From Embiotoca jacksoni (lineage: Eukaryota; Chordata; Actinopteri; Embiotocidae): DNA of 64,000 nucleotides. The stretch is taken from positions 9,363,926 through 9,427,925 of the forward strand of contig JAKOON010000007.1 in NCBI GenBank assembly GCA_022577435.1. The letters are read 5' to 3'. The position numbers were made by a program, and so were the translations under genes. Shown piece after piece: positions 13,501 through 23,190 of this stretch; positions within the stretch are counted from its first letter, which is position 1, and every line of letters starts with the position of its first letter. Below the pieces are notes generated by a model. The model was not told the origin of the DNA, searched no databases, and worked only from the letters and a program-made list of their open reading frames with translations.

Positions 13501-16500
13501 ACCAGGAACTGCACGAGAAGGTAAATTATATTAGCCTATGCTCCCTTTCATCAAGACCTCAGAGCAACCATTGACCACTTAGTGCCAACTGATGTCGAAT
13601 TCAGTTGAGTTTCAGTAAATATAGTTAAAATATTTCTTGACTTTGAGAAATATATACCTGTTTTGTTTTTTTGTTTTTTTTCAAATTTCTATTTAATTTA
13701 ACAAAATTTTGTTGAAGCATAAGCAGCCTTAAAACCAGCCTAGATAAATGAAAGGCTAAAATTGAAAATTAGACACATGAAATGAGAAACTATAAATGTT
13801 CAATACAAGCTGGAGGAGCAGTTCAATACTCTGTATTATGGACAATTTTACTTGTTACCAAAACAGTTTCAAAGTTCATACCAAGCCCTAAAGTCAAATC
13901 TTCAGTGTTTTATGACACTTCTTGGATACAAGGTTAATAGTGCACATGCACTATTAATAATGTCTCAATCTGTCTGATAGAAGTGAAGCAAGAAAAGAGC
14001 AGAATCAGGGTTTACATGGAGATCTTGAATTTTGGATTGTACTTGCTTTAAATACCCCAAAAATACTATGACAACTCCAGGAGATCCGTTGATCCCAGTA
14101 TTTGCATATAAAACAACATAATGCTCCATATCCTATTCAATTTGTGTAAAAAAAAAAAAAAAAATGTGCTTGTGTCTGTAGATGTGTGCATTGCAGCAAG
14201 CAGAGTCGCGGCTGCAGGCTGAGGTTCAGGACGCTCGGGACCAGAATGAGCTGCTGGAGTTCAGGGTGCTGGAACTGGAAGTAAGAGACTGTACTAGCAT
14301 CAAACTGTCACCAGGAGGCGACAACAACAATCTCAGCTCCAGATGCAGGACCTACATACAGTGACTCTCCAGACAGACAGACAGACAGACCCTCATTCAC
14401 ACCTCTCAGTTCTCCACTGTACGCATCTGTGTTTTATTGTTTTGCATGGCAGCTGTGTGCATACCCCTTCACCAAACTGGAATATATTTTGTTTTCAATG
14501 ATTCAATGTTGTCTTAAGATGAATATAATTTTTAGTAAAATAAAAATATATTTAAGTTCACCATCCATTCCCATGTTTGTTCATTTTGTCTCTCATTTTT
14601 CCATGTATGTCCCACATTTTGTTTACATTTTCCTTACAATAAAAGTTAATGGAAATGAAGGACAAATGCGATAAAATAATATCATTTAGTTATGGTGAAA
14701 CGGTTTTATTTTTAATTTTCAATTTAACAAGATAAATACCATATAAAATGTAAGATGGTTTGTAACTTGGCATTTGGCAGTCGGAGTGATAATAATGGCA
14801 TCACCAGTGAACTCTCCATCTGTTTATGTCGTGGTTCTATCTCAGTCTTAGCCAAAAGACAGATCACTTTAACTCTGAGTTTCAGCATGTGCTCCCGATG
14901 GTTTCGTTTGTTTGGCCTTTTTAAATCTATGGGTTTTCACCTCCCTCATTTTAGCAGAGACCCCGACCATGTTTTCAGTGTCATGTAAGTACATCCTGCA
15001 TTCCCTTCCATTTCACTCTGCTCACCACCACCAATGGGAATATTAATTATTGTATTACTGTAGGACTTACAAAACTGTTGTTAGTTTGGCTGATGACATG
15101 ATGTGTTGATGTGTGTAATGAGCATTAACATGGTGTGTACTTCCTGTAGGAGAGGGAACGCAGATCCCCTGCTCTCAATTTGCACATGTCTGCATTCCCT
15201 GAGAACAGTAGCAGTGCCCTGCAGACCTACTGCCACCAGGAGGGAGTCAAGGTAAAACATGCTCACAAAAAACCCAGTCTATTTCATTTAAAGCTCTCTA
15301 AACATTGTCAGTTTGATCTCATGGTTTTGATATCTGTGCAGGATGTCATCATTCCTGAGCTGATGAAGAAGCTGGATATTCTGGGGGATAACGGGGTGAG
15401 TTCAAACACACTGTTGGATTAACAACTCAAATAGCTCGCTTTTAAAAAAAAAAATCCATTCAGTCTGGTATCTACCTGCTCATTGTATTTTATGCAGAAT
15501 CTCAGAAATGAGGAGCAGGTAGCCGTGATCCAGGCCGGGACTGTGATCTCACTCTGTGAAAAGGTGAGCGGAAAGCCCCTCTGGCACGTTGGGTTTTTAC
15601 TGACACACAGTGGACACACAGTGCTACTGTTTATCATTTTATTCCCAATACAGCCATTTGCATTTAAGTCCTTTTTGTTGAATGTAAATTTACATTTGTT
15701 AGATTTAAAGTGTAAATAAAAACATCTGAGAACAAGTTAATCCCTCACTCTTTTGTTTCTTCCTCATCCTCCCTGCCGCTGCAGTGGTTAAAGCAGATAG
15801 ACAGCACAGAGGCTGCCCTCACACAGAAGATGATTGACCTGGAAAATGACAAGGTGAAAAAATCAATACAAAAGCACCTGTTTAAATCCTATTCAACTGG
15901 TATTCTGAACTGATATTTTATAACACCAGTAAAATACTTAAAATTCTACACTGTTACATACAGTACACAAAGAAACATCATCCATTAATATTCTTGTTTT
16001 TCTGCTGGTGTGATGTCAAAGAGCTCATCCATCCTGATTTTGGATTCTACATTTAAACAATACGACATTTTACCATATCCTGTACATAGTGTCACTTCTT
16101 GTTGCAGGAGCTGTTCAGTAAGCAGAAGGGATTCCTTGAGGAGGAGTTGGACTACAGGAAACAGGCCTTGGACCAGGCCTACATGGTACGAAGCCTGGAG
16201 CAGTATTACACAGCGTATACCTGTACCTTTTATATTAAAGATCACCAAACTGAAATGTATGTACAGTATAACGTACATATTGACCAGGACTCTGTAAAAG
16301 ACATAATGGCTCCTGATTCAGGAATGCAGGGGTGCAGCATTGTCATTTCAGCATGACACACAAACATTTGGGATCCCTTTAAACACCATGAATGCAACAT
16401 GATCCATGAAGGTAAAATTTGTCACATTGTGTTGGGATACTGCATCTTTTACCACTGAAGTCAAAATTATGATAACAATATAACCACTGAATTTGCTGAG

Positions 16501-17110
16501 GTATTTGCCTACATTTATCTTCTAAGAAGGCCAATCACCAATTTACTCTCTCAAATTGTAAATATATGCAGATATGATGTATTTATAAATACCCTTTTTT
16601 ACGTGGTTCATGCAACAGTCAAAAAACATTGTAAACAAAATGGGTTTCACAAAATTGAATGTTAGATTTTTTTTGTGTGAATTATCTCAATCACTGTACC
16701 CTCCCACTGGATTAAATTGCCTGAACCCAGAAAACAGAAGTTAACACGTCGGTCACTCTCACTCATGTAATTCTAACCATTTTATTTGGTCAGTTTTGGT
16801 GTTGGTTTGTGTTTATGTTCCCACTTGATATTGTGTTGGCCAATCTTTGAGCTTTACATGGTATTTGCTGTGTCACTGTGAAACTGTGAATTTACCTGGG
16901 GGACAAGAGATCAAATGAATTTACCATGTAAAGGTCAAGCTGAAATAGCCCCCAATATAAAGTGGAACAGTATTTCCCATATCTGCCATGGTCACAGTGG
17001 TGTGTGTGTGTGTGTATGTGTTTGCGTGTGTGTGTGTTTGTTTGTGTGCATATGTGTATTTGTGTGTGCCTTCATGTGCATGCTTGTGTTTCTGCATGCG
17101 CATGTGCACG

Positions 17111-17182
<72 letters not shown>

Positions 17183-18795
17183 TATATCTGTATGTGTGTA
17201 TGTGGCTGGCTGTGCAGAGGATCGAGGAGCTGGAGGCCACGCTGTATAGCGCTCTGCAGCAGGAGCAGCCGGCATGCCAGGCGGTGGCCGAGTCGCTGAC
17301 AGACAGGCAGAGGGAGGAGCTGAGGCTAGCTGTGGACAAGCTGCGGCGTCAGATTCTCCGGCAGAGCCGGCAGTATGACAGTCAGATCTTACAGGAGCGC
17401 ATGGAGCTCCTACAGCAAGCCCAGCAGGTAAGGCTCAAAACAAACCCAGTCAGGTTGTTGAGTCCTGCCCGCCCTCATTCTGACCCCTGGTACCTGTCTG
17501 AAAGTTCTGACCCCACCACACTTCTGGTACTTTGAAAAAGATGCAGTATCCCTGTGCGTGCTACCTGTAACCCTATAAGTGCAAATGTGAGTGGAAGAGT
17601 GGAAAGATGAGACGGAATGACTTTGGCTTTGTGTATGTTTGTGTGTGTGCTTCATTGTGATCTGAATACCCCCACTCCTTTACTATCCCTCCACTCAGCA
17701 GCCTCTCAGTAGCTTTACACCCATGGCTTGTACACTGTGTTATTCATTGACTACATCAACAACCACGGCACCTTAAACTTCACTTGGATCAGTTGTACTC
17801 TAACGTACTAACGCAATGACCTCTAACCACAGAGCACTTAAAGCCAATAATCAACTACTCATGAAATATACTAATTAATTAGATAAGTTTAAACAAACTA
17901 AGTCACATATTTATTGTTAGGCCTCATTTGTTTTTATCTCAGAATAAAGAAAAATATTTCCTCTCTCTTCCTTTTATTTACACACATCCCCAGTCTCATG
18001 CAATTAAGCTGTGTTGAGTTGAAGTGATTGTTATCAATCAGAATAATTTCAAAGAGATAATGTCTAGGTTTGTTTTAATTTCAAAATGTTGTGCCTGGTC
18101 TTCAGTGTAGCAAGGTCACAGATGTTTTCACAGATTGGAGAGCCCTTTAAGATGACGTGTTAGAAACAAAGAACAGAGTCAATGAATAGACTGTTCAGCT
18201 TTAAAGTCTCAAAGACGGAGTCGCTTCCACCCTTCACAGTTCAAATCTGCTCTCCGGTTGTCATGGTAGCTCATTCTTGTCCACCACTGCTACCATGGAG
18301 ACATAGGACATGATGGGAAGGCAGGAGATTATTTGGAGTAGATTCAGAAATAGTTTGACCCAGGTTACTATTAACTGTTAAACACCTGTTTGTTTTTGCA
18401 CCGAAAGAAATGACTGTAAGAAATGGTTTAACTTTTGTGTTTTAATATGTTTTAACCAGCTAACTGCTTCTGTCTTTGCGTTGCAGAGAATTAGAGAGCT
18501 GGAGGACAGGATTGACATGCAAAAGAGACATGTAAAGGAAATAGAGGAAAAGGTACACGCTCAAATTTCATTTGTCTCCCTCTAAGAAAGCTTTCTGTCA
18601 TGGCTGTTAGAGCACGTGTGCTGAGGATGTGAGGGAGTTTATATCTACTGTACTGCTGCTGTGTGTTATTTTACTAACTTTTTGACACCCCTTTTCTTCT
18701 CTCTCTTTTTCCACCTGTTGATTAAACCCTTTGTGTTCTTTTAGTTTTTGTTCCTCTTTTTGTTTTTCTCTTTAGCATTTATTCTTTGGCCTTAA
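4025..18795 (+). CDS. jakmip1: Janus kinase and microtubule interacting protein 1 (complete, 21 coding exons)
   Basis: Exons: 4025-4180, 5093-5425, 5903-6064, 7632-7844, 8493-8606, 8867-9013, 9264-9434, 10318-10377, 11783-11911, 12087-12215, 12383-12466, 13458-13520, 14182-14280, 15150-15251, 15342-15395, 15498-15563, 15785-15853, 16108-16185, 17218-17427, 18487-18552, 18745-18795. All 20 introns are GT-AG and phase 0; the joined frame has 851 codons (mammalian long form about 831). The product is almost entirely coiled coil. Diagnostic family blocks include EEARRAFDGERIKLQQE, RRFQLKIAELHSVIRKLEDR, HVVETYFGFDEES, DRTPATPEEDLEE, MKKLDILGDNG and EEELDYRKQALDQAY. KHVVETYFGFDEES and the LCEKWLKQI region point to JAKMIP1 rather than JAKMIP2/3. 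The known role is a neuronal adaptor: N-terminal half to microtubules, C-terminal part to TYK2/JAK1 and GABBR1. The start is either ATG 4025 (keeps the conserved KKGR) or 4094, which has the better Kozak context. Confidence 0.95.
6065..7631 (+). other. jakmip1 intron 3, no feature recognised
   Basis: The longest jakmip1 intron, 1.57 kb between the exon ending in DIRRL and the one starting MDELKAKDRV. It contains short homopolymer runs (a G run at about 6600) but no exon, repeat family or RNA gene that I can recognise. Confidence 0.6.
10458..10536. repeat. (GT)n microsatellite in jakmip1 intron 8
   Basis: About 39 GT units, pure, starting 80 bases after the donor of the 20-codon exon 8. Likely length-polymorphic. 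Confidence 0.95.
12467..12595 (+). CDS. jakmip1: alternative C-terminus of jakmip1 by read-through of exon 11 (membrane-segment tail)
   Basis: Exon 11 ends in ...LAERGQ at 12466. If its donor is not used, the frame stays open for 42 codons to TGA at 12593-12595. The tail starts with a charged linker (VIKTRDGDR), then a strongly hydrophobic run SSLVLLSLALLHVCLAALLL, then a short polar end (YADQVCRIIL). The resulting product would have about 608 residues. The stretch is GC-richer than flanking intron. AATAAA at 13237-13242, followed by a GT/T-rich tract, could end such a transcript. That it is expressed is inference; the open frame and the hydrophobicity are seen directly. Confidence 0.4.
   Translation, partial: VIKTRDGDRSSLVLLSLALLHVCLAALLLGWRYADQVCRIIL
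13237..13242 (+). terminator. candidate intronic polyadenylation signal in jakmip1 intron 11
   Basis: Canonical AATAAA inside the intron between exons 11 and 12, followed within 20-60 bases by a T/GT-rich stretch (GTCCCTGTCTTTTTGTGTCTG). It lies about 640 bases after the read-through stop of exon 11, a sensible length for an alternative 3'UTR. Confidence 0.35.
14281..14364 (+). CDS. jakmip1: alternative C-terminus of jakmip1 by read-through of exon 13 (short-isoform tail)
   Basis: Reading through the donor after ...FRVLELE adds 27 residues beginning VRDCTSIKLSPGGD and stops at TGA 14362-14364, giving a product of about 647 residues. From memory, the 626-residue mammalian JAKMIP1 isoform diverges at the same point, with a tail beginning VRD and containing KLSNGAD. 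VR is dictated by the donor GTAAGA, but the shared KLS-x-G-x-D spacing is not. AATAAA signals follow at 14539-14544 and 14638-14643. This looks like a conserved short isoform lacking the last eight exons and the membrane tail. Confidence 0.6.
   Translation, partial: VRDCTSIKLSPGGDNNNLSSRCRTYIQ
14539..14643 (+). terminator. candidate polyadenylation signals for the exon-13 short isoform
   Basis: Two AATAAA hexamers, at 14539-14544 and 14638-14643, lie 175 and 274 bases after the read-through stop at 14364 and well before the next exon at 15150. They are suitable ends for the short jakmip1 transcript. The local DNA is AT-rich, so chance occurrence is possible. Confidence 0.35.
16999..17206. 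repeat. compound (TG)n microsatellite against the exon-19 acceptor of jakmip1
   Basis: About 200 bases of TG repeats with TGTATG, TGCATG and TTTG interruptions, including a pure block at about 17115-17179. The array ends about 12 bases before the exon 19 acceptor (AG 17216-17217) and takes the place of a normal polypyrimidine tract. Confidence 0.95.
17428..18486 (+). other. jakmip1 intron 19, no feature recognised
   Basis: About 1.06 kb between the QQAQQ-ending exon and the RIRELEDR exon. I see no repeat family, RNA gene or extra exon. Confidence 0.6.
18745..18795 (+). CDS. jakmip1: terminal jakmip1 exon encoding the C-terminal hydrophobic tail
   Basis: This small last exon (17 codons with TAA) encodes FLFLFLFFSLAFILWP, joined in phase 0 to ...EIEEK. 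The sequence is nearly invariant among JAKMIP family members and looks like a tail anchor for membrane association. It was too short to be found as an independent open frame and was identified by the family tail and by the TTTTAG acceptor at 18741-18744. No clear AATAAA follows; an ATTAAA occurs near 19105. Confidence 0.93.
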   Translation, partial: FLFLFLFFSLAFILWP

Positions 18796-20675
18796 TGAAA
18801 ATGACCGTGGACCCACATCAGGTAGAGCCTGTATTAAGTGTATTATAACTATCTAGCACAGTAATAGTGCTGATAGTAACAACAATAATGAGGACTAAAG
18901 AATTTGAAAATGTTTTCCTTTTTTTTTTAGGTGTTAAGGTGCTGTGGAGGCAAACGGCAATGAAACAAAACCTGTTTTTTATGCATTTGTAGACAGTTAA
19001 TGAAAACCTTATTGCCTTTTTGATAAATGCGCACTTTTGCAGAGGACTCTTTCCTGGAATGCAAACATATTTGAAAATTTAACAGATAAGCAGATATACA
19101 CGAGATTAAAGCAAGATTTATTTGTAACAATAGATAACATGAACTATAGTATTTCTTGGACCTGGAACATAAAACCCTGACTCCTCTGTGAGAAACAAAC
19201 ACATGGATTTACCGAAAGAAAACTCTGAATCGCTCTGAGGATTTTACTAAAGGGAGAAAAGCCAAAGCCTCAGCTGAAGAAATGCCCAGTAGGACAATGG
19301 AAAAGGAAAGATTGGAGGGAGGCGAAGAAGAGTGAAAGTACAAGGCTGAGTGGGGGGAGTGTGTGTGTGTGTATGTGTGTGGGGGGGGGGTGAACCAGCT
19401 GAGTCCCAACTGGATATGGAGGATTCTGGCAAAGTCCAGCGTCTGTGGTGTTTCCAAGGAAACGACAGTGCAACTAAAGTTAACAGACCAGAAGCCGAAC
19501 ATACTGGAAGCTTGTTGCATTTAAAAAGGTGAAACTACAATCAGTGGAAACGCTAAACCAGGTTATTATTTAAGTTTACCATTGAGAGCTTACTCCTTTG
19601 AGCTTCTTTAATTTAAGGTCCTATAACTTTTGCTTATTTTACATTACAAGAACCCGTCTTAAAATCTGTGAATGAGTGATTTTCTGACTATACTATTGTG
19701 AACTGGTTATCTATTGTCATGTGTGTATGTATCAAGTTATGCATTAGCCAAACTTCCTTGTTAGTTTTGCTGAGCTTAAAGGACATATTCAAATTTTTTC
19801 ACGTCTGCCTTAAAAGAATAGTTAGTTAACCATCTCTCTTAACTGACATTATGCACAGGCGTAACGATTACTGCTTACGAAAACTGTTTGAATGAACGTG
19901 CGCATGAGTACTGTTGTAAGACAGAATTGAGAACATGTGAAACTAAGGCTGGGCGATATGGACAAAATCATATATCACAATGTTTTTGACCAAACACCTT
20001 GATGTCCATAGTGCGACCATAATATAAGGAGGAATACTGGTGCTCTTACAACATTTTCACACGTTACGATTTTTGATGAATAATCATAACTAATTTGGAT
20101 ATAATGGCTAAGTGGGTAAAGGCAAATCATAGAACAGCTAGAACCATCTGTTAAGTGCAGAATATTACATCACTTTACTGTGATGCAGCCTTTGAAACCA
20201 GAAAGACAACACTTATGAGATATCATCATATTACAATATCCAAAATCTAAGACAATAGCTCATCTTATGTAACAAAGTTGCTATAATATATATGTCTTGT
20301 CCTGCCCTTTAAGATTTTAGGAGGTTTTGTGCAATGTGGTACAGTTGGAAGTGCAGGAGGGGAGAGGATGATTAGGAGGTGGGGTAACCTGAGAGATACT
20401 TGTGCCCAACAACTTGCTACCAAGCTGTTGACATGGTGAATAATAGATGACTGTATTTTAAGTGTACGTGTCTTTTTTGTATGTGTGTGTGATGGACATA
20501 AAGATTAGAAAAAAAACCCCAAAGCAGCTTGCACAAATGTAGAGAAAACTGTTTTCTATTTTTTGTTATTGAATGAGTTTAACACCATCAGTTCCTGTGC
20601 CACAGGTAAAACTCACCTAGTGGGCACCGGCTGACCTCATCAGACACAGCGGTTACCGGAAACAGTTCAGCTACC
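18796..20675. other. jakmip1 3' flank / intergenic spacer
   Basis: 1.9 kb between the jakmip1 stop and the first ATG of the next gene. It holds the jakmip1 3'UTR (end not determined), a decayed interspersed element at 19945-20309 and presumably the promoter and 5'UTR of the downstream gene. No other coding sequence was recognised. Confidence 0.6.
19945..20309. mobile_element. decayed teleost MITE of the GGCTGGGCGATAT type
   Basis: It begins AAGGCTGGGCGATATGGAC and runs through TATATCACAATGTTTTTGACC, a TGTCCATAGTGCGACCATAAT block and GATATAATGGCTAAGTGGG to a decayed far end near CCTGCCC. I recognise this from memory as a common teleost non-autonomous element whose ends carry the GGGCGATAT motif. 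It has no coding capacity. The superfamily assignment (hAT-like) is inference. Confidence 0.7.
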
Positions 20676-20820
20676 ATGGCAACAGACTCTTTAGGAACTG
20701 AACCGGACCTCGGGGTTCTGTGTACCAGAGTGGAGGTCCTGGAACCGAGAGCAGGTTCAGCCATCCAGTCTGACAGCTACCTAAGGAACAGGTGAGAGAC
20801 TGGAAGAGAGGGGATCCAGT

Positions 20821-20889
<69 letters not shown>

Positions 20890-23128
20890 GCTACTATATA
20901 CCCACTTTTGGCACTGAGGTGATATCACGTATCACACACACCTGACTGTACTGCACACTTGCATGTAAGCACACTGCTGAAAAGTACTCGCTGCAGGAGA
21001 TTTTACTCGCATCTTTTCTCATGTTTAAAGGTAAAACTGAATCAAATTTATATATTTTTGGATCAAAGGAAGTAATTAAGCTTTCTAAGTTAAGATGATG
21101 TAATGTGACCTCCTTTTGTTGTGCTGTTGTGTCAGGGTCAGAGAATTAGAGTGGTCCGAGCGGAGTTTGCTGCTACAGCTATATCATCGAGCTTTTGCCT
21201 CCCAGCTCCCCAGCATGCAACACTCCCAGAGGCTGGATCAGAGGCTCTACATGCTCAGGGAGGAGGTCAGGAACATGGTGAGTGCTTGGGTTATGCTTCT
21301 AAAGGCTTCAGTGGCAATTGATTGTACAAATACTAAAACAAATTCACAGATTTGAGTATGTAGGTTTTGTAAGATGCTCAAGGACTGCTTGAGTTCACAC
21401 AGGTCATACTTACTGCAGACATCAACAAAATGTTTGCGTAATCTACAAAATAATGGACTAAAAGACTTAATACATAATAATAACTTAATTACAATCAGAA
21501 GTTGAGCTACCAAGGCTTATTGTATAGGGTTGAATGCACAGGAGAATTTTCAGCTATGAAAAAGACTTTGCGATCACCACCTTACTATGTAAATCTGAGA
21601 GTTGTAATTTGAAACTGTGTATAAATAGCTTTGGTGTTTTTAATTTGAAATTAGGGCTTTTAATTTGAAAAAGGTACAGGAAATTCCAATATTCGGATGA
21701 CCAATCGTATACATTTATCACTCAGTTACTCAGTGACAGACATTGGTACTTATTGTCCTGGTCCTGCTGTTGCAGTCTAGCTAACATATATACTATAGTA
21801 TATATGATCCACCACTGTGGCAGTGTGGTCACATTTGCTTCTCTACATGTGTATTTACGTATTTTTACCTATTCCCATCTACATTTTCATTACTTGGACT
21901 TAATCAGTGCCCAAAAAAATAAAAAAAATACACGAAATGGAGCATGTGAGATAAATGACATTACAGTTTACTGTTGTGTACAGTAACCAACAAAAGAGAC
22001 AGAAGCCAGGCAAAGGTCACAACACACAACATCTACCGTAAAAACTACTGTTGCTACAATACTAATACAAACACACAAACTAGTGTAGTACTGGATGGAG
22101 TCACAACATGTTGTAAAGCAAGCTTTGAGGAACAGTGTTGGGATTGAGTCAGAAGTATTCCAGACTTCACTGAGGTATCTCTCTCTTTGTCTAAGTCTTT
22201 CTTTCCTTCTTCCTACTCAGAGTCAGGAGAAGGAGCGAGGGGAGCGAGCATGGAGGGAGCGACTGCAGCGTTGCCAGAGGCAACTGAAGGCCAAAGAGGA
22301 GGAGATGAGTCGTCAGTCCCAGTACTTTGAAAACTTTAAAGCTCAACTCCAACATAAGCTCAGCCTGGCCCGGGATAGAGAGCAAAGCCTACAGAATCGG
22401 ATCTACACTTTAGAAAAGCAGCTACTTGACATGACAGTGAGTGCCGCCACTGGCAGGGCAACAATTAGAGCTGTCCGAATTACTGCTGGGACTGTGACAC
22501 ACTTGGAAGAACAAGACAGGCTACCCTCCATGAGAGGAGAGGGTGAAGGAGAAGAGGAGAAGAAGGAGGAGAAGAGGAAGCAATGGCTGCCAATTTTGGG
22601 AATCGAGAGAAAGGAAAGGCGAGAGGGTGATGAGGGAAAGTCAGAGAAAGATATAGAAGGAGCAAGAAATAAACACACAAAACAGACCTCAAATGAGGCC
22701 AGGCTGCAAGGCTTCATTATCAGTCTGCAGGAGGATCTCAAGGTGCTTCTGGAGAGAGAGGAGGACAGGATGGCTGAGCGGAGGGGACTATTGGAACAGC
22801 TCCAGGAGGCCCAGGAAAACAGCCACTTCCAGGGCTGCCAAGTGGAGGAGATGAAGGCAAAGCTGAAACTGTCCAAAAGCTCCCTGATGGAGGAGGTTGA
22901 AGAGCTGAGAGAAGAGAACCGAAGACTCCAGCCAATCATCAGGGATGCAGCTAACCAACCACCTAGTCAGTTATCCACAGTCACTGATTCCACATGCTCG
23001 AGTCCTGGGACCACCTCGCCAAGCTGCAGACCTGCTATTTGTTCTGTGCCATCCAACACTCTTTCATATGGCACTGCCATGGGACAATCCTCAGCAGAGA
23101 GCTCTGGAGAGGTGCGTAAAGATCAATG

Positions 23129-23190
<62 letters not shown>

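Noticed and set aside
17072..17299. Open frames of Val-Cys or Thr-His repeats.
   Set aside because: They are translations of the TG/CA microsatellite in the jakmip1 intron and would not be proteins. The same holds for the CA/TG arrays elsewhere in the window.
18781..18840. Alternative acceptor TTTAG at 18771-18775 giving HLFFGLNENDRGP as the jakmip1 end.
   Set aside because: The upstream acceptor yields FLFLFLFFSLAFILWP, the invariant family tail. The alternative shows no family match.
22403..22939. 178-codon minus-strand open frame.
   Set aside because: It is the shadow of the Glu/Lys/Arg-rich coiled-coil exon 3 of the C4orf50-like gene, read on the other strand as Ser/Leu/Phe-rich sequence.
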